From NCBI GenBank assembly GCA_002439555.1, contig DJOC01000075.1:1-12529 (forward strand): 12,529 nucleotides of DNA. Reading direction: 5' to 3'. The notes below the pieces were generated by a model that searched no databases, was not told the origin of the DNA, and saw nothing but the letters and a program-made list of their open reading frames with translations. Origin of the DNA: Caryophanales bacterium UBA6448 (GTDB lineage: Bacteria > Bacillota_I > Bacilli_A > RF39 > UBA660). The position numbers and the translations under genes are program-made. Shown here piece by piece: positions 6,597 to 12,529 of the stretch (the stretch's first letter is position 1; every line of letters starts with the position of its first letter).

Positions 6597-7466
6597 TAAT
6601 TTTTTATAAGCAATGTCTAGTATTTTTTCTTTACGAATAGTAACTGATCTTTTTAAAAATTCTTTTCTTTCTAATGACAAGTACATAGTATTATCTATAA
6701 TATCATAAATTCTATTCATATTTATTCTTGGATACATTCTTAATAGAGCATCATTTAAATCAGGAATATCTTTTGCATAAAATTCATTATAAGTAATTTT
6801 TTTATTTTCATACGTATATACTGGGTAAATACTATATGCTACATTTTTAAATTCAGATTCGTTATTTAATAAATAGTTTATTTTTTCATCAGTTAAAAGT
6901 GGATACAACGCTGAACCACAATCATATACTGGCGCAAATTTAAGTGTTTCTCCATCATCAATTACGCCAAAATTCGATAAATGTCTATCAGTATTTCCTA
7001 TTAATGTATCTATTACAAACATATTCCAAAAATTTTCTATCATCAGTTTTTTATCAAAATCATAATTTAAATTATTAAATACTTCGTAAATATCTTCGAT
7101 TTTAGTGGTAAATTTTTTATCAACTCCAGTAATACTATTTGCAAGTGAAGAAAATTCAATTAATTTTTGTTTTTCATTTGTAAAATCTTTACAAGCAACC
7201 ACTACTTTTTGTTTAACATCATTACCATTTTTTTCATTGTATATTCCAAGTATAACTTTTTGCACTGGAATATTTACACTTTCAAATATTTTACAACCAA
7301 TATATGTAGAAAAGACATTATTAATATATACTAAAGATTTTTCATTTATAGGATCAGGAAATTTAAGCAAATAAACTTCTCCATTATAAATAATCTTTTT
7401 CTTTTTTTCACTGCCACCATACTCACATACCTTTTCTATAGAATTTGTAAAGTCTACAGCATTCAT
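6588..7466 (-). CDS. HipA/CtkA-like serine/threonine kinase (HipA_C domain)
   Basis: 292-aa soluble kinase of the HipA-like fold. Seen: a glycine loop EYGGSEKKK (15-23), ATP-lysine K35 in YLLKFPDP, the catalytic loop IGNTDRHLSNFG (156-167) with D160 and N165, and the metal-binding D182 in YDCGSAL. All expected catalytic residues are present. It is shorter than classical HipA (about 440 aa) and begins at the ATP-binding lobe, so the HipA N-terminal subdomain is absent, as in Helicobacter CtkA-type kinases. No HipB-like repressor is adjacent; instead a 266-aa unknown precedes it and a 94-aa unknown follows. S19 in the glycine loop could be an autophosphorylation site, by analogy with HipT-type kinases. 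Its target is unknown; a growth-arresting toxin or stress kinase is likely. The ATG has an AGGAGAGGTG ribosome site. Confidence 0.86.
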   Translation of the reverse strand: MNAVDFTNSIEKVCEYGGSEKKKKIIYNGEVYLLKFPDPINEKSLVYINNVFSTYIGCKIFESVNIPVQKVILGIYNEKNGNDVKQKVVVACKDFTNEKQKLIEFSSLANSITGVDKKFTTKIEDIYEVFNNLNYDFDKKLMIENFWNMFVIDTLIGNTDRHLSNFGVIDDGETLKFAPVYDCGSALYPLLTDEKINYLLNNESEFKNVAYSIYPVYTYENKKITYNEFYAKDIPDLNDALLRMYPRINMNRIYDIIDNTMYLSLERKEFLKRSVTIRKEKILDIAYKKLSR

Positions 7467-7489
7467 ATTTACACCTCTCCTCTAACATT

Positions 7490-7521
7490 TATTATATAAT
7501 ACTTATTATTTTTTATCTACT
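7490..7521 (-). repeat. 32-bp junction repeat, copy B, with promoter for the kinase gene
   Basis: Second copy of the element at 6565-6596 (two mismatches). On the minus strand: TAGATA (7519-7514), 17 bp, TATAAT (7496-7491), with the -35 overlapping the stop codon of the 266-aa gene and the -10 about 24 bases before the kinase ATG. It contains the same palindrome at 7490-7501. Confidence 0.75.
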
Positions 7522-8313
7522 GTAACTTTCTTCATAATCTTGAACATATTTACCATTATATGAGGCAATTGCCAGTTCCTTTAACTGCTCTGTAGGTAAA
7601 TTTAAACTACCTGATAAACTATTTAGTTTTTCCAAATAATCAGACTTAAATTTAATACTTGTAAAATCAATTTTTCCATAGCCACATAGTCTTTCAAATT
7701 CATCTATTAAATTATAACTAAACACCTTATTATTAACACAAACAAACGCTATATCAAAATAATTAAACATTCCTAAAACATATAAATTGCATAATAGATA
7801 TTCACATCTTTGTCTATCCTCTTTTTTAGAAAAATCAGGGTACTCTTTAAATATAATATGATATATTTCTACAATACTTTTTTCAAATTCTGTTATAGGC
7901 AAAACTCTCATATTATTAAGATTATTAATTACATTTGCTTCATTTTTTACAATATCTAAAGTATTATTTTTATCATATACTCTAAAGTTATAGCCTCCAT
8001 CTTCACTATAACTTATTTCACTTATTTTTTCATCGTTTTTAGTTTTACCACTATAATAACTTACTAGTTCATTATTTTTTAATGATACCAAATATTCAAT
8101 ATTATCACCATTTATAACTGAAATATTTATTGAACTTTCAGTACTTCCTTTAGTAAATATTTTAGTCATATAAATAAGTTTTTCAATATTATTTGTATAA
8201 TGACTTAAAACATTATCTAGAACTTCACTAGCATTTTCTCTTATAGTATCACTTTCTATACCTATAGATATATATTTATTTCCCTCATATTCATACTTTT
8301 TTTCTAATCTCAT
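7513..8313 (-). CDS. Hypothetical protein, first gene of the kinase cassette
   Basis: 266 aa, family not recognised. The first 115 residues alternate short polar and beta-like stretches (for example INISVINGDNIEYLVSLKNN at 62-81). The C-terminal half (about 140-255) is more helical, with a hydrophobic cysteine-containing part, EYLLCNLYVLGMFNYFDIAF (171-190), too polar to be a clear membrane helix. No signal peptide, HTH or nucleotidyltransferase motif was seen. It ends 46 bp before the kinase start, so the two are probably coexpressed. The start ATG has AGTAGG at a suitable distance and a promoter 25 bases upstream. The composition is Asn/Tyr/Ile-rich like its neighbours. A sensor, antitoxin or effector partner of the kinase is possible but not supported by any motif. 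Confidence 0.75.
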   Translation of the reverse strand: MRLEKKYEYEGNKYISIGIESDTIRENASEVLDNVLSHYTNNIEKLIYMTKIFTKGSTESSINISVINGDNIEYLVSLKNNELVSYYSGKTKNDEKISEISYSEDGGYNFRVYDKNNTLDIVKNEANVINNLNNMRVLPITEFEKSIVEIYHIIFKEYPDFSKKEDRQRCEYLLCNLYVLGMFNYFDIAFVCVNNKVFSYNLIDEFERLCGYGKIDFTSIKFKSDYLEKLNSLSGSLNLPTEQLKELAIASYNGKYVQDYEESYSR

Positions 8314-8338
8314 TTCAATACCTACTCTCTACATATTA

Positions 8339-8367
8339 ATAATATAAAAAAATGTCCAGTACTTCAA
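8339..8367 (-). promoter_or_regulatory. Promoter for the kinase cassette
   Basis: TTGAAG (8367-8362), 17 bp, TATTAT (8344-8339) on the minus strand, 25 bases before the 266-aa gene. It lies inside the terminator hairpin that ends fic, so the two elements share sequence. Confidence 0.55.
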
Positions 8368-8380
8368 TAGTACTTGACAT
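8346..8380 (-). terminator. Rho-independent terminator of fic
   Basis: A 12-bp stem with one mismatch (8352-8363 with 8369-8380, 5-base loop) followed on the minus strand by a run of seven T. It lies 36 bases after the fic stop and marks fic as a separate unit from the kinase cassette. Confidence 0.78.
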
Positions 8381-8415
8381 AATTTTTACATAATTATTTG
8401 TATTTTTCATACTCT

Positions 8416-9156
8416 TTAAATTTCAAAATCAAGCATATCATTAACTGCAATTTCATATAAATCTTGCTCGTGCTTTATAGTATCAATTAAAAACATTTTA
8501 TCACTCTCATAATTTCTAAGACCTCTTAAATAAAATGGCTTATCACTATCTAATATAATAAATGGCATAATATTATTTTTTAAACATTCCTTGAACATTA
8601 TCATTCTGCCGACTCTTCCATTACCATCTCCAAAAGGATGTATTTTTTCAAATTTGTAATGAAAATCTATAATATCTTCAAGGGTAATACTTTTAAGCGA
8701 ATTATACCAAGAAAGAAGATTATCAATATCCTTTGGTGTATCTTTTGGCGAAGATGTATTAATTACATTTATTAGTCCTACTTTATTAGGCACTATTTTA
8801 AAACCACCAACGTTATATCTAGGATTATCTTCATCAGATGTTCCCCTTTTTAGGATCTTATTCATTTCAATAATTATGTTTTTATCTAATTTTTTTTCAT
8901 AAATATCTAACATATAATCAAATAATCTAAAATGGTTTTTCATTTCTATTAAATCATCCAATTTCACTACATCATCAGATTTTGGTATATAAGAGTTTGT
9001 TACAAAAATTTCTTCGGTTTCATCCTCATTTAAATGTGTACCCTCAATCTTATTAGAATTATAAGCAAAATTCACTTGAGAATAATGATAAATATTACCT
9101 TTGAATTTTGATTTTTTTTGACTAACTAATTCTCTTTTTAATTTTTCTATATTCAT
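8416..9156 (-). CDS. Fic-domain protein with N-terminal inhibitory motif
   Basis: 246-aa predicted AMP-transferase. The Fic motif is complete, HPFGDGNGRVGR (173-184), with catalytic H173 and anion-binding residues intact. The N-terminal part has S34-N-K-I-E38-G39, fitting the inhibitory helix motif (S/T)xxxE(G/N), which places it among class II Fic proteins that restrain themselves. Substrate clamps and target cannot be read. By family knowledge it would AMPylate (or de-AMPylate) a host protein; some such enzymes are toxins and others housekeeping regulators. The start ATG is preceded by AAGGAAGG, and the promoter lies in a segment duplicated on the far side of rhuM. Monocistronic between that promoter and its own terminator. 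Confidence 0.93.
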   Translation of the reverse strand: MNIEKLKRELVSQKKSKFKGNIYHYSQVNFAYNSNKIEGTHLNEDETEEIFVTNSYIPKSDDVVKLDDLIEMKNHFRLFDYMLDIYEKKLDKNIIIEMNKILKRGTSDEDNPRYNVGGFKIVPNKVGLINVINTSSPKDTPKDIDNLLSWYNSLKSITLEDIIDFHYKFEKIHPFGDGNGRVGRMIMFKECLKNNIMPFIILDSDKPFYLRGLRNYESDKMFLIDTIKHEQDLYEIAVNDMLDFEI

Positions 9157-9175
9157 AATAACCTTCCTTAAAAAG

Positions 9176-9204
9176 ATAATATCACATTTTTATAAAGTTT
9201 TAAA
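9176..9204 (-). promoter_or_regulatory. fic promoter
   Basis: TTTAAA (9204-9199), 17 bp, TATTAT (9181-9176), with TG one base before the -10 (extended -10) on the minus strand. Predicted start near 9169, a very short leader. A second copy lies at 10499-10527. Confidence 0.58.
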
Positions 9205-9206
9205 TG

Positions 9207-9277
9207 CTATATTTTCTTTTTAAAATTGCCATCAATGCCAACGCCTTCATTAGTAATAACAAAAGCACTTTTATATA
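9207..9277 (-). pseudogene. 3' remnant of yitT
   Basis: In the yitT frame this stretch still reads AFVITNEGVGIDGNFKKKI then TAG, the same as the yitT C-terminus apart from one Asp-to-Gly change. Homology stops at about 9277, so only some 23 codons remain. It cannot be expressed as a protein alone; it is a fossil of the duplication. Confidence 0.85.
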
Positions 9278-9328
9278 CTATTGAATTAAATATAAAAATC
9301 AATAATTTATATATTCAGAATATTTTTA

Positions 9329-10342
9329 TCAATTGATATCCTCATTTTCCATTTCAATCATAAATTTATCAAAATCAGATTCAAATAATTTATCTTGGGT
9401 AATTCTATACTTTTCAAATTCAGAAAGTGCAAAACTTTCTGCTACCTTATGAGATACTTTACCAGGATTATCAAGTACATCTCTTTCATTAAATTGCAAA
9501 AATACATCTAGCTTACCTTTCCAGTCTTCCATTGTCATAGGAATATGTCTTTCAGCTTGATCTTCTGCATAATCTAAATACATTGTAACAATTCTTTCTA
9601 AAGATTTTAATTCTTCTTTTGTTAGATAGTTTTTAGCAACTATAACATCAGATGCAATTATCTTGCCATTAGGTGAATTTTTCCAATTTGTTAATCCCAT
9701 ATGCGCTTTTTTATGATTTGCACGGTTCACTATAATTTCTGCTGCCGTATTTCCGTGAACAGCATAGTGCATTTTATTTTGGACCGTTTTAAAAAAATCT
9801 TTTGTTATTGGTGATGATACATTATAATCTAAACTTGTTGTGTATATATCGGTAATCTTTTGATAAAAATTCCTTTCACTAATTCTTATTTCTCTGATTT
9901 CTTGTAATAATTCATCAAAATAATTTTCATTTAAAAATGTCCCATTTTTAAGTCTTTCTTTATCTAATACATATCCTTTTACAGAATATTGTTTTAAAAT
10001 ATTGATTGCCCACAATCTAAATTCTACTGCTCTTTTGCTATTAACTTTAAATCCAACAGCAATAATAGCATCTAAATTATAATATTTTGTTTTGTAATTT
10101 TTACCATCCCTAGCAGTATGTAAGAATTCCTTACATACTGAATCCTCACTTAATTCTTTTTCAAAAATATTAGAAAGATGCATTGTTATATTATTTCTTG
10201 TTGTTCCGAAAAGTTCGGCCATTAATTTTTGACTAAGCCAGACTGATTCTTCATCAACAATCACCTCTATTGTCTTTTCTTTATTTTGTTTTGTAAATAT
10301 CAAAAATTCTACTGTTGAATTTCTTATTTGTAATGTCTGCAT
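9329..10342 (-). CDS. RhuM-family protein (virulence-associated, COG3943)
   Basis: 337 aa, soluble. The N-terminal half carries the family hallmarks: VWLSQKLMAELFGTTRNNIT (34-53), which resembles a helix-turn-helix, then YYNLDAIIAVGFKVNSKRAV (87-106), and FRLWAINILKQYSVKGYVLD (108-127). The C-terminal half is a conserved helical region including NRANHKKAHMGLTNW (206-220). RhuM was named from a Salmonella pathogenicity island and is often near restriction-modification or toxin genes; its biochemical role is unknown, though DNA binding is plausible. ATG 10342 has a full AGGAGGT site. Odd features: it is the only gene here ending in TGA (followed directly by TAA), and it lies between duplicated pieces of yitT and fic. 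Database proteins joining RhuM and Fic/DOC regions exist as far as I recall, which would make the neighbourhood meaningful. Confidence 0.9.
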   Translation of the reverse strand: MQTLQIRNSTVEFLIFTKQNKEKTIEVIVDEESVWLSQKLMAELFGTTRNNITMHLSNIFEKELSEDSVCKEFLHTARDGKNYKTKYYNLDAIIAVGFKVNSKRAVEFRLWAINILKQYSVKGYVLDKERLKNGTFLNENYFDELLQEIREIRISERNFYQKITDIYTTSLDYNVSSPITKDFFKTVQNKMHYAVHGNTAAEIIVNRANHKKAHMGLTNWKNSPNGKIIASDVIVAKNYLTKEELKSLERIVTMYLDYAEDQAERHIPMTMEDWKGKLDVFLQFNERDVLDNPGKVSHKVAESFALSEFEKYRITQDKLFESDFDKFMIEMENEDIN

Positions 10343-10380
10343 AACTTTTTACCTCCTGATTTAATTACATTAATAAATAT

Positions 10381-10389
10381 ATTATATCA
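10381..10389 (-). promoter_or_regulatory. rhuM promoter (extended -10)
   Basis: TGATATAAT on the minus strand, about 39 bases before the rhuM start. No convincing -35 hexamer at 16-18 bp; an extended -10 can work without one. Confidence 0.5.
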
Positions 10390-10446
10390 AAATCTTCCTC
10401 TATTTATATACGAATGATGAAAGATTGCCATTTTCTATCTTAAATG

Positions 10447-10492
10447 TTCATCCTCATTTAAATGTGTGCCCACATTATAAGCAAAATTCACT
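10447..10492 (-). pseudogene. 5' remnant of fic
   Basis: Two perfectly matching blocks, 10447-10467 with 9019-9039 and 10474-10492 with 9058-9076, come from fic codons 28-46. A 12-bp in-frame deletion falls exactly on the SNKI/E inhibitory motif, and a further 92 bp (fic codons 1-27 and the ribosome site) is deleted before the leader resumes. No start with a ribosome site remains, so this is a fragment. Confidence 0.82.
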
Positions 10493-10600
10493 AAAAAGAT
10501 AATATCACATTTTTATTAAGTTTTAAATGCTATATTTTCTTTTTAAAATTACCATCAATGTCAACACCTTCATTAGTAATAACAAAGGCATTTTTATCTA
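10492..10600. repeat. Direct repeat, right copy (genuine yitT end plus former fic leader)
   Basis: Right-hand partner of 9169-9277. It includes the functional end of yitT and a second copy of the fic promoter (TATTAT at 10504-10499, TTTAAA at 10527-10522), which now points at the fic remnant and rhuM. Confidence 0.9.
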
Positions 10601-11405
10601 TTTTTTCGATATCTTTTTCTAAAATTGACAATTCATATTTAGAAAGAGCTACATAAGTTATATAAGTAGTAGAGTTTTCATAACCTCCCTTACCTTTCCA
10701 AAAGGTTGCATCTCTTTTTAGGTTTTCTTTTATATAACCTATTATTTTATTAGGTTCATCCTTTGTAAATATCATTGCGGTAGTACATATATTTTTCTCG
10801 TGATTTTTATCCACTACAAATGATGAAAATAATGAGTATATTATTGAATAAATCATTGTATTAATACCAAATAATATTCCACTTATAGAGTAAATAACTA
10901 GATTTATAAGAATACCTATTTTACCAACGGACATTTTCTTACTATTAAGTGAAGCAACTACGCCGATAATATCAGTTCCTCCACATGAACCACCAACTGA
11001 AAAGAACATTCCGGCTCCATAACCAACGATTAATCCGCCAATTAATGTACTTGTTATAAGTTCACCCACAATTGGAGTTTCTGGTATTGGTATAAATGAT
11101 AATGCTAAAGTTTGTACAGCAATACATAGTAATGTACGTCTAAAAAACACATCATTAACCTTTAAATAAGCAAGTATAAAAAGTGGAATATTAAAAAGTA
11201 AATTTAAAATACCAGATATATCAAATGTACTTTCTAAAGTAAAAAGTTTAATAAGTATTTCATTAATAAGTTGTGAAAGTCCTAAAACGCCACCATTAAA
11301 AAGCCCCATAGGTCTTATAAAAAGATTTACGCCAAGAGAATAAATAATAACTCCCATAACTGCTTTTATAAAACTTTTTGTGTCCCAATCATACATTGCT
11401 TTCAC
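10530..11405 (-). CDS. YitT-family membrane protein (DUF161/DUF2179)
   Basis: 291-aa integral membrane protein. An N-terminal region with about five hydrophobic segments (roughly 13-30, 63-82, 91-106, 116-137, 162-192) contains the family motif GGSCGGTDIIG (138-148). It is followed by a cytosolic DUF2179 domain (about 205-286) with the typical RDATFWKGKGGY (231-242). The family is widespread in Firmicutes and its transport or signalling role is not established. The open frame starts at GTG 11405; ATG 11396 is equally possible, both with loosely spaced purine-rich sites (AGG about 10 bases before GTG; AGAAAG 8 bases before ATG). It follows ffh after a terminator. Its last codons are repeated in the remnant at 9207-9277. 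Confidence 0.92.
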   Translation of the reverse strand: MKAMYDWDTKSFIKAVMGVIIYSLGVNLFIRPMGLFNGGVLGLSQLINEILIKLFTLESTFDISGILNLLFNIPLFILAYLKVNDVFFRRTLLCIAVQTLALSFIPIPETPIVGELITSTLIGGLIVGYGAGMFFSVGGSCGGTDIIGVVASLNSKKMSVGKIGILINLVIYSISGILFGINTMIYSIIYSLFSSFVVDKNHEKNICTTAMIFTKDEPNKIIGYIKENLKRDATFWKGKGGYENSTTYITYVALSKYELSILEKDIEKIDKNAFVITNEGVDIDGNFKKKI

Positions 11406-11429
11406 TTTCTATCAACCTACCTTAAATTA

Positions 11430-11435
11430 ATTATA
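11430..11435 (-). promoter_or_regulatory. yitT -10 element
   Basis: Consensus TATAAT on the minus strand 24 bases before the GTG start. The sequence 17 bp further up (TTTCAT) lies in the ffh terminator stem and is a poor -35. Confidence 0.45.
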
Positions 11436-11444
11436 ATATATTTT

Positions 11445-11477
11445 AAAAAAATATGAAACTAAAACATTTCATATTTT
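11445..11477 (-). terminator. Rho-independent terminator of ffh
   Basis: Perfect 11-bp stem (11448-11458 with 11467-11477, 8-base loop) starting two bases after the ffh stop and ending in a seven-T run on the minus strand. Confidence 0.83.
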
Positions 11478-11479
11478 CA

Positions 11480-12529
11480 TTAAAAAGGCATTTTCATATT
11501 ACCATTTGACATACTTTTCATCATTTTTTTCATTTGTTCAAATTGATTAATAAGTCTATTAACATCCTCGACTTTCATACCAGAGCCATTTGCAATTCTT
11601 ATCTTTCTTTGAGCCTTTAAAACCTCTGGATGACGTCTTTCGTAAGGAGTCATTGATAAAATTATTGCTTCAACGTGAGCCATTTCTTTAGGATCGATAC
11701 TTACATTATTAAGTCCCATTTTTCTAGCACCTGGGATAAGCTTAAGTAAATTTTCAAGTGGTCCAAGTTTTTTAATTTGTTTCATTGTATTTAAAAAGTC
11801 TTCGAAATCATATTTACCCTTAAGCATCTTTTTGCTTAAATCTTTTGCTTCATCCTCACTCATTAAGCCTTCAGCTTTTTCGGCAATAGATAAAATATCT
11901 CCCATATCAAGAATTCTATTTGCCATTCTCTGGGCATCAAATAAAGAAAGTCCATCCATCTTTTCACTATCACCAATAAATTTAATTGGTACATTAGTAA
12001 GGTGCCTTACACATAAAGCAACTCCACCTTTTGAGGTACTGTCCATTTTAGTTAAAATACAGCCAGTTAAATGAAGTGCTTCATTAAAGCCTTTGATAAC
12101 ATTTATAGCATCTTGTCCTATCATTGAATCAATAACAAGTATTTTTTCATCAACTTTAAAGTTATCCTCGACGCTTTTAAGTTCATCCATTAACTTTTCA
12201 TCAAGCTGAAGTCTTCCGGCAGTATCAATGATAATATAATCATTATTATTTTCTTTAGCATAAACTAGTGCATCAGTTATTATTTCATTTACAGTAGCAT
12301 TATCTTTTGAAAAAACCGGAATATTTAATTCTTTACCAATTTGTTTAAGTTGTGTAATAGCCGCAGGTCTATATATATCACAAGCCACAAGTAAAGGTTT
12401 CTTATTATATTTTTTTCTTAAAAATAATGAAAGTTTTCCAGCAGTAGTTGTTTTACCACTACCTTGAAGTCCCACGAGCATAAGTACTGAAGGATTACCA
12501 CTTACATATAAATCTTCACTTTCTCCAAG
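11480..12529 (-). CDS. ffh: Signal recognition particle GTPase Ffh (5' end outside the window)
   Basis: Protein subunit of the SRP, which binds signal sequences of nascent membrane proteins and delivers them to FtsY at the membrane. 349 residues are visible; the frame stays open to the right edge (16 codons before the first in-window ATG at 12481), so that ATG is internal and roughly 100 residues of the N domain lie beyond. Seen, numbered from the first visible residue: G1 loop GLQGSGKTTT (20-29), DIYRPAA (51-57), DTAGR (102-106), the DSMIGQD loop (about 134-140) and TKMD (160-163). The M domain then carries RRHPEVL and RKIRIANGSGM, which bind SRP RNA, and ends methionine-rich (MKKMMKSMSNGNMKMPF). 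All GTPase motifs are intact. A terminator follows immediately. Confidence 0.97.
   Translation of the reverse strand, partial: LGESEDLYVSGNPSVLMLVGLQGSGKTTTAGKLSLFLRKKYNKKPLLVACDIYRPAAITQLKQIGKELNIPVFSKDNATVNEIITDALVYAKENNNDYIIIDTAGRLQLDEKLMDELKSVEDNFKVDEKILVIDSMIGQDAINVIKGFNEALHLTGCILTKMDSTSKGGVALCVRHLTNVPIKFIGDSEKMDGLSLFDAQRMANRILDMGDILSIAEKAEGLMSEDEAKDLSKKMLKGKYDFEDFLNTMKQIKKLGPLENLLKLIPGARKMGLNNVSIDPKEMAHVEAIILSMTPYERRHPEVLKAQRKIRIANGSGMKVEDVNRLINQFEQMKKMMKSMSNGNMKMPF

Larger units (their letters stand above)
9169..9277. repeat. Direct repeat, left copy (yitT end plus fic leader)
   Basis: 109 bp matching 10492-10600 with about 7 differences and no gaps (constant offset 1323). It holds the fic promoter and the last codons of a yitT copy. 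Together with 9019-9076 it forms one side of a duplicated region that brackets rhuM. Confidence 0.9.
9278..10446. mobile_element. 1.17-kb inserted segment carrying rhuM
   Basis: The DNA between the duplicated flanks. It contains only rhuM with its own promoter. No transposase, integrase or clear terminal inverted repeats were seen, so how it arrived is unknown; it could be a passive cargo insertion, a partial element, or the product of recombination with another strain's copy. Confidence 0.5.

Noticed and set aside
9281..9328. Hairpin after rhuM
   Set aside because: An imperfect AT-only stem with bulges and no clean T-tract; could be a weak terminator but chance is as likely in this composition.
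10438..10492. Short GTG frame in the fic remnant (about 18 codons)
   Set aside because: No Shine-Dalgarno sequence and clearly derived from deleted fic codons; treated as a fossil.
1..12529. Mollicute code (TGA = Trp)
   Set aside because: Trp codons checked in several genes are TGG, all frames are full length under the standard bacterial code, and one gene ends in TGA.

Overview
The window is very AT-rich bacterial DNA with all 15 genes on the minus strand. The gene set (MraZ-RsmH-FtsL-PASTA PBP, YceD/DUF177-RpmF with zinc-type L32, YitT, Ffh), purine-rich Shine-Dalgarno sites and TTGACA/TATAAT promoters point to a low-GC Firmicute of the Bacilli/Erysipelotrichia/RF39 kind that still makes peptidoglycan. 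Tryptophan codons I checked are TGG and every ORF is full length under the standard bacterial code, so this is not a TGA=Trp mollicute. Stop codons are 10 TAA, 4 TAG and a single TGA, the last in rhuM. The species cannot be named from the sequence.

Read in the direction of transcription (right to left), the window starts inside ffh (SRP GTPase, cut by the right edge), which ends at a strong terminator, followed by yitT (membrane protein). Next comes an accessory block at about 6250-10450: a RhuM-family gene inside a duplicated target, a Fic-family AMPylase-like gene with its inhibitory motif, a gene of unknown function (266 aa), a short HipA/CtkA-like kinase and a 94-aa protein. Core genes resume with DUF177-rpmF, a bidirectional hairpin, then a short division-and-wall operon, mraZ-rsmH-ftsL-pbp, which ends at a terminator with no mraY or murD following. 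The left end is a complete AbiEi/AbiEii type IV toxin-antitoxin (abortive infection) pair.

Three things stand out beyond the gene calls. (1) rhuM sits on a 1.17-kb segment flanked by diverged direct copies of the yitT 3' end, the fic leader and the fic 5' end, a fossil of an insertion or tandem duplication that also duplicated the fic promoter. (2) The 266-aa/kinase/94-aa cassette has a near-identical 32-bp element at both internal junctions, each carrying a promoter whose -35 overlaps the upstream stop codon. No HipB-like DNA-binding antitoxin is present, so this may be an uncharacterised kinase-based module. (3) The abiE promoter is consensus (TTGACA-17-TATAAT) and is wrapped in a 16-bp inverted repeat, with a second dyad and a diverged second promoter copy upstream. 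The mraZ leader has four MraZ boxes at exact 10-bp spacing.

No rRNA, tRNA, CRISPR array, insertion sequence or riboswitch was recognised. No gap between genes exceeds 300 bases.
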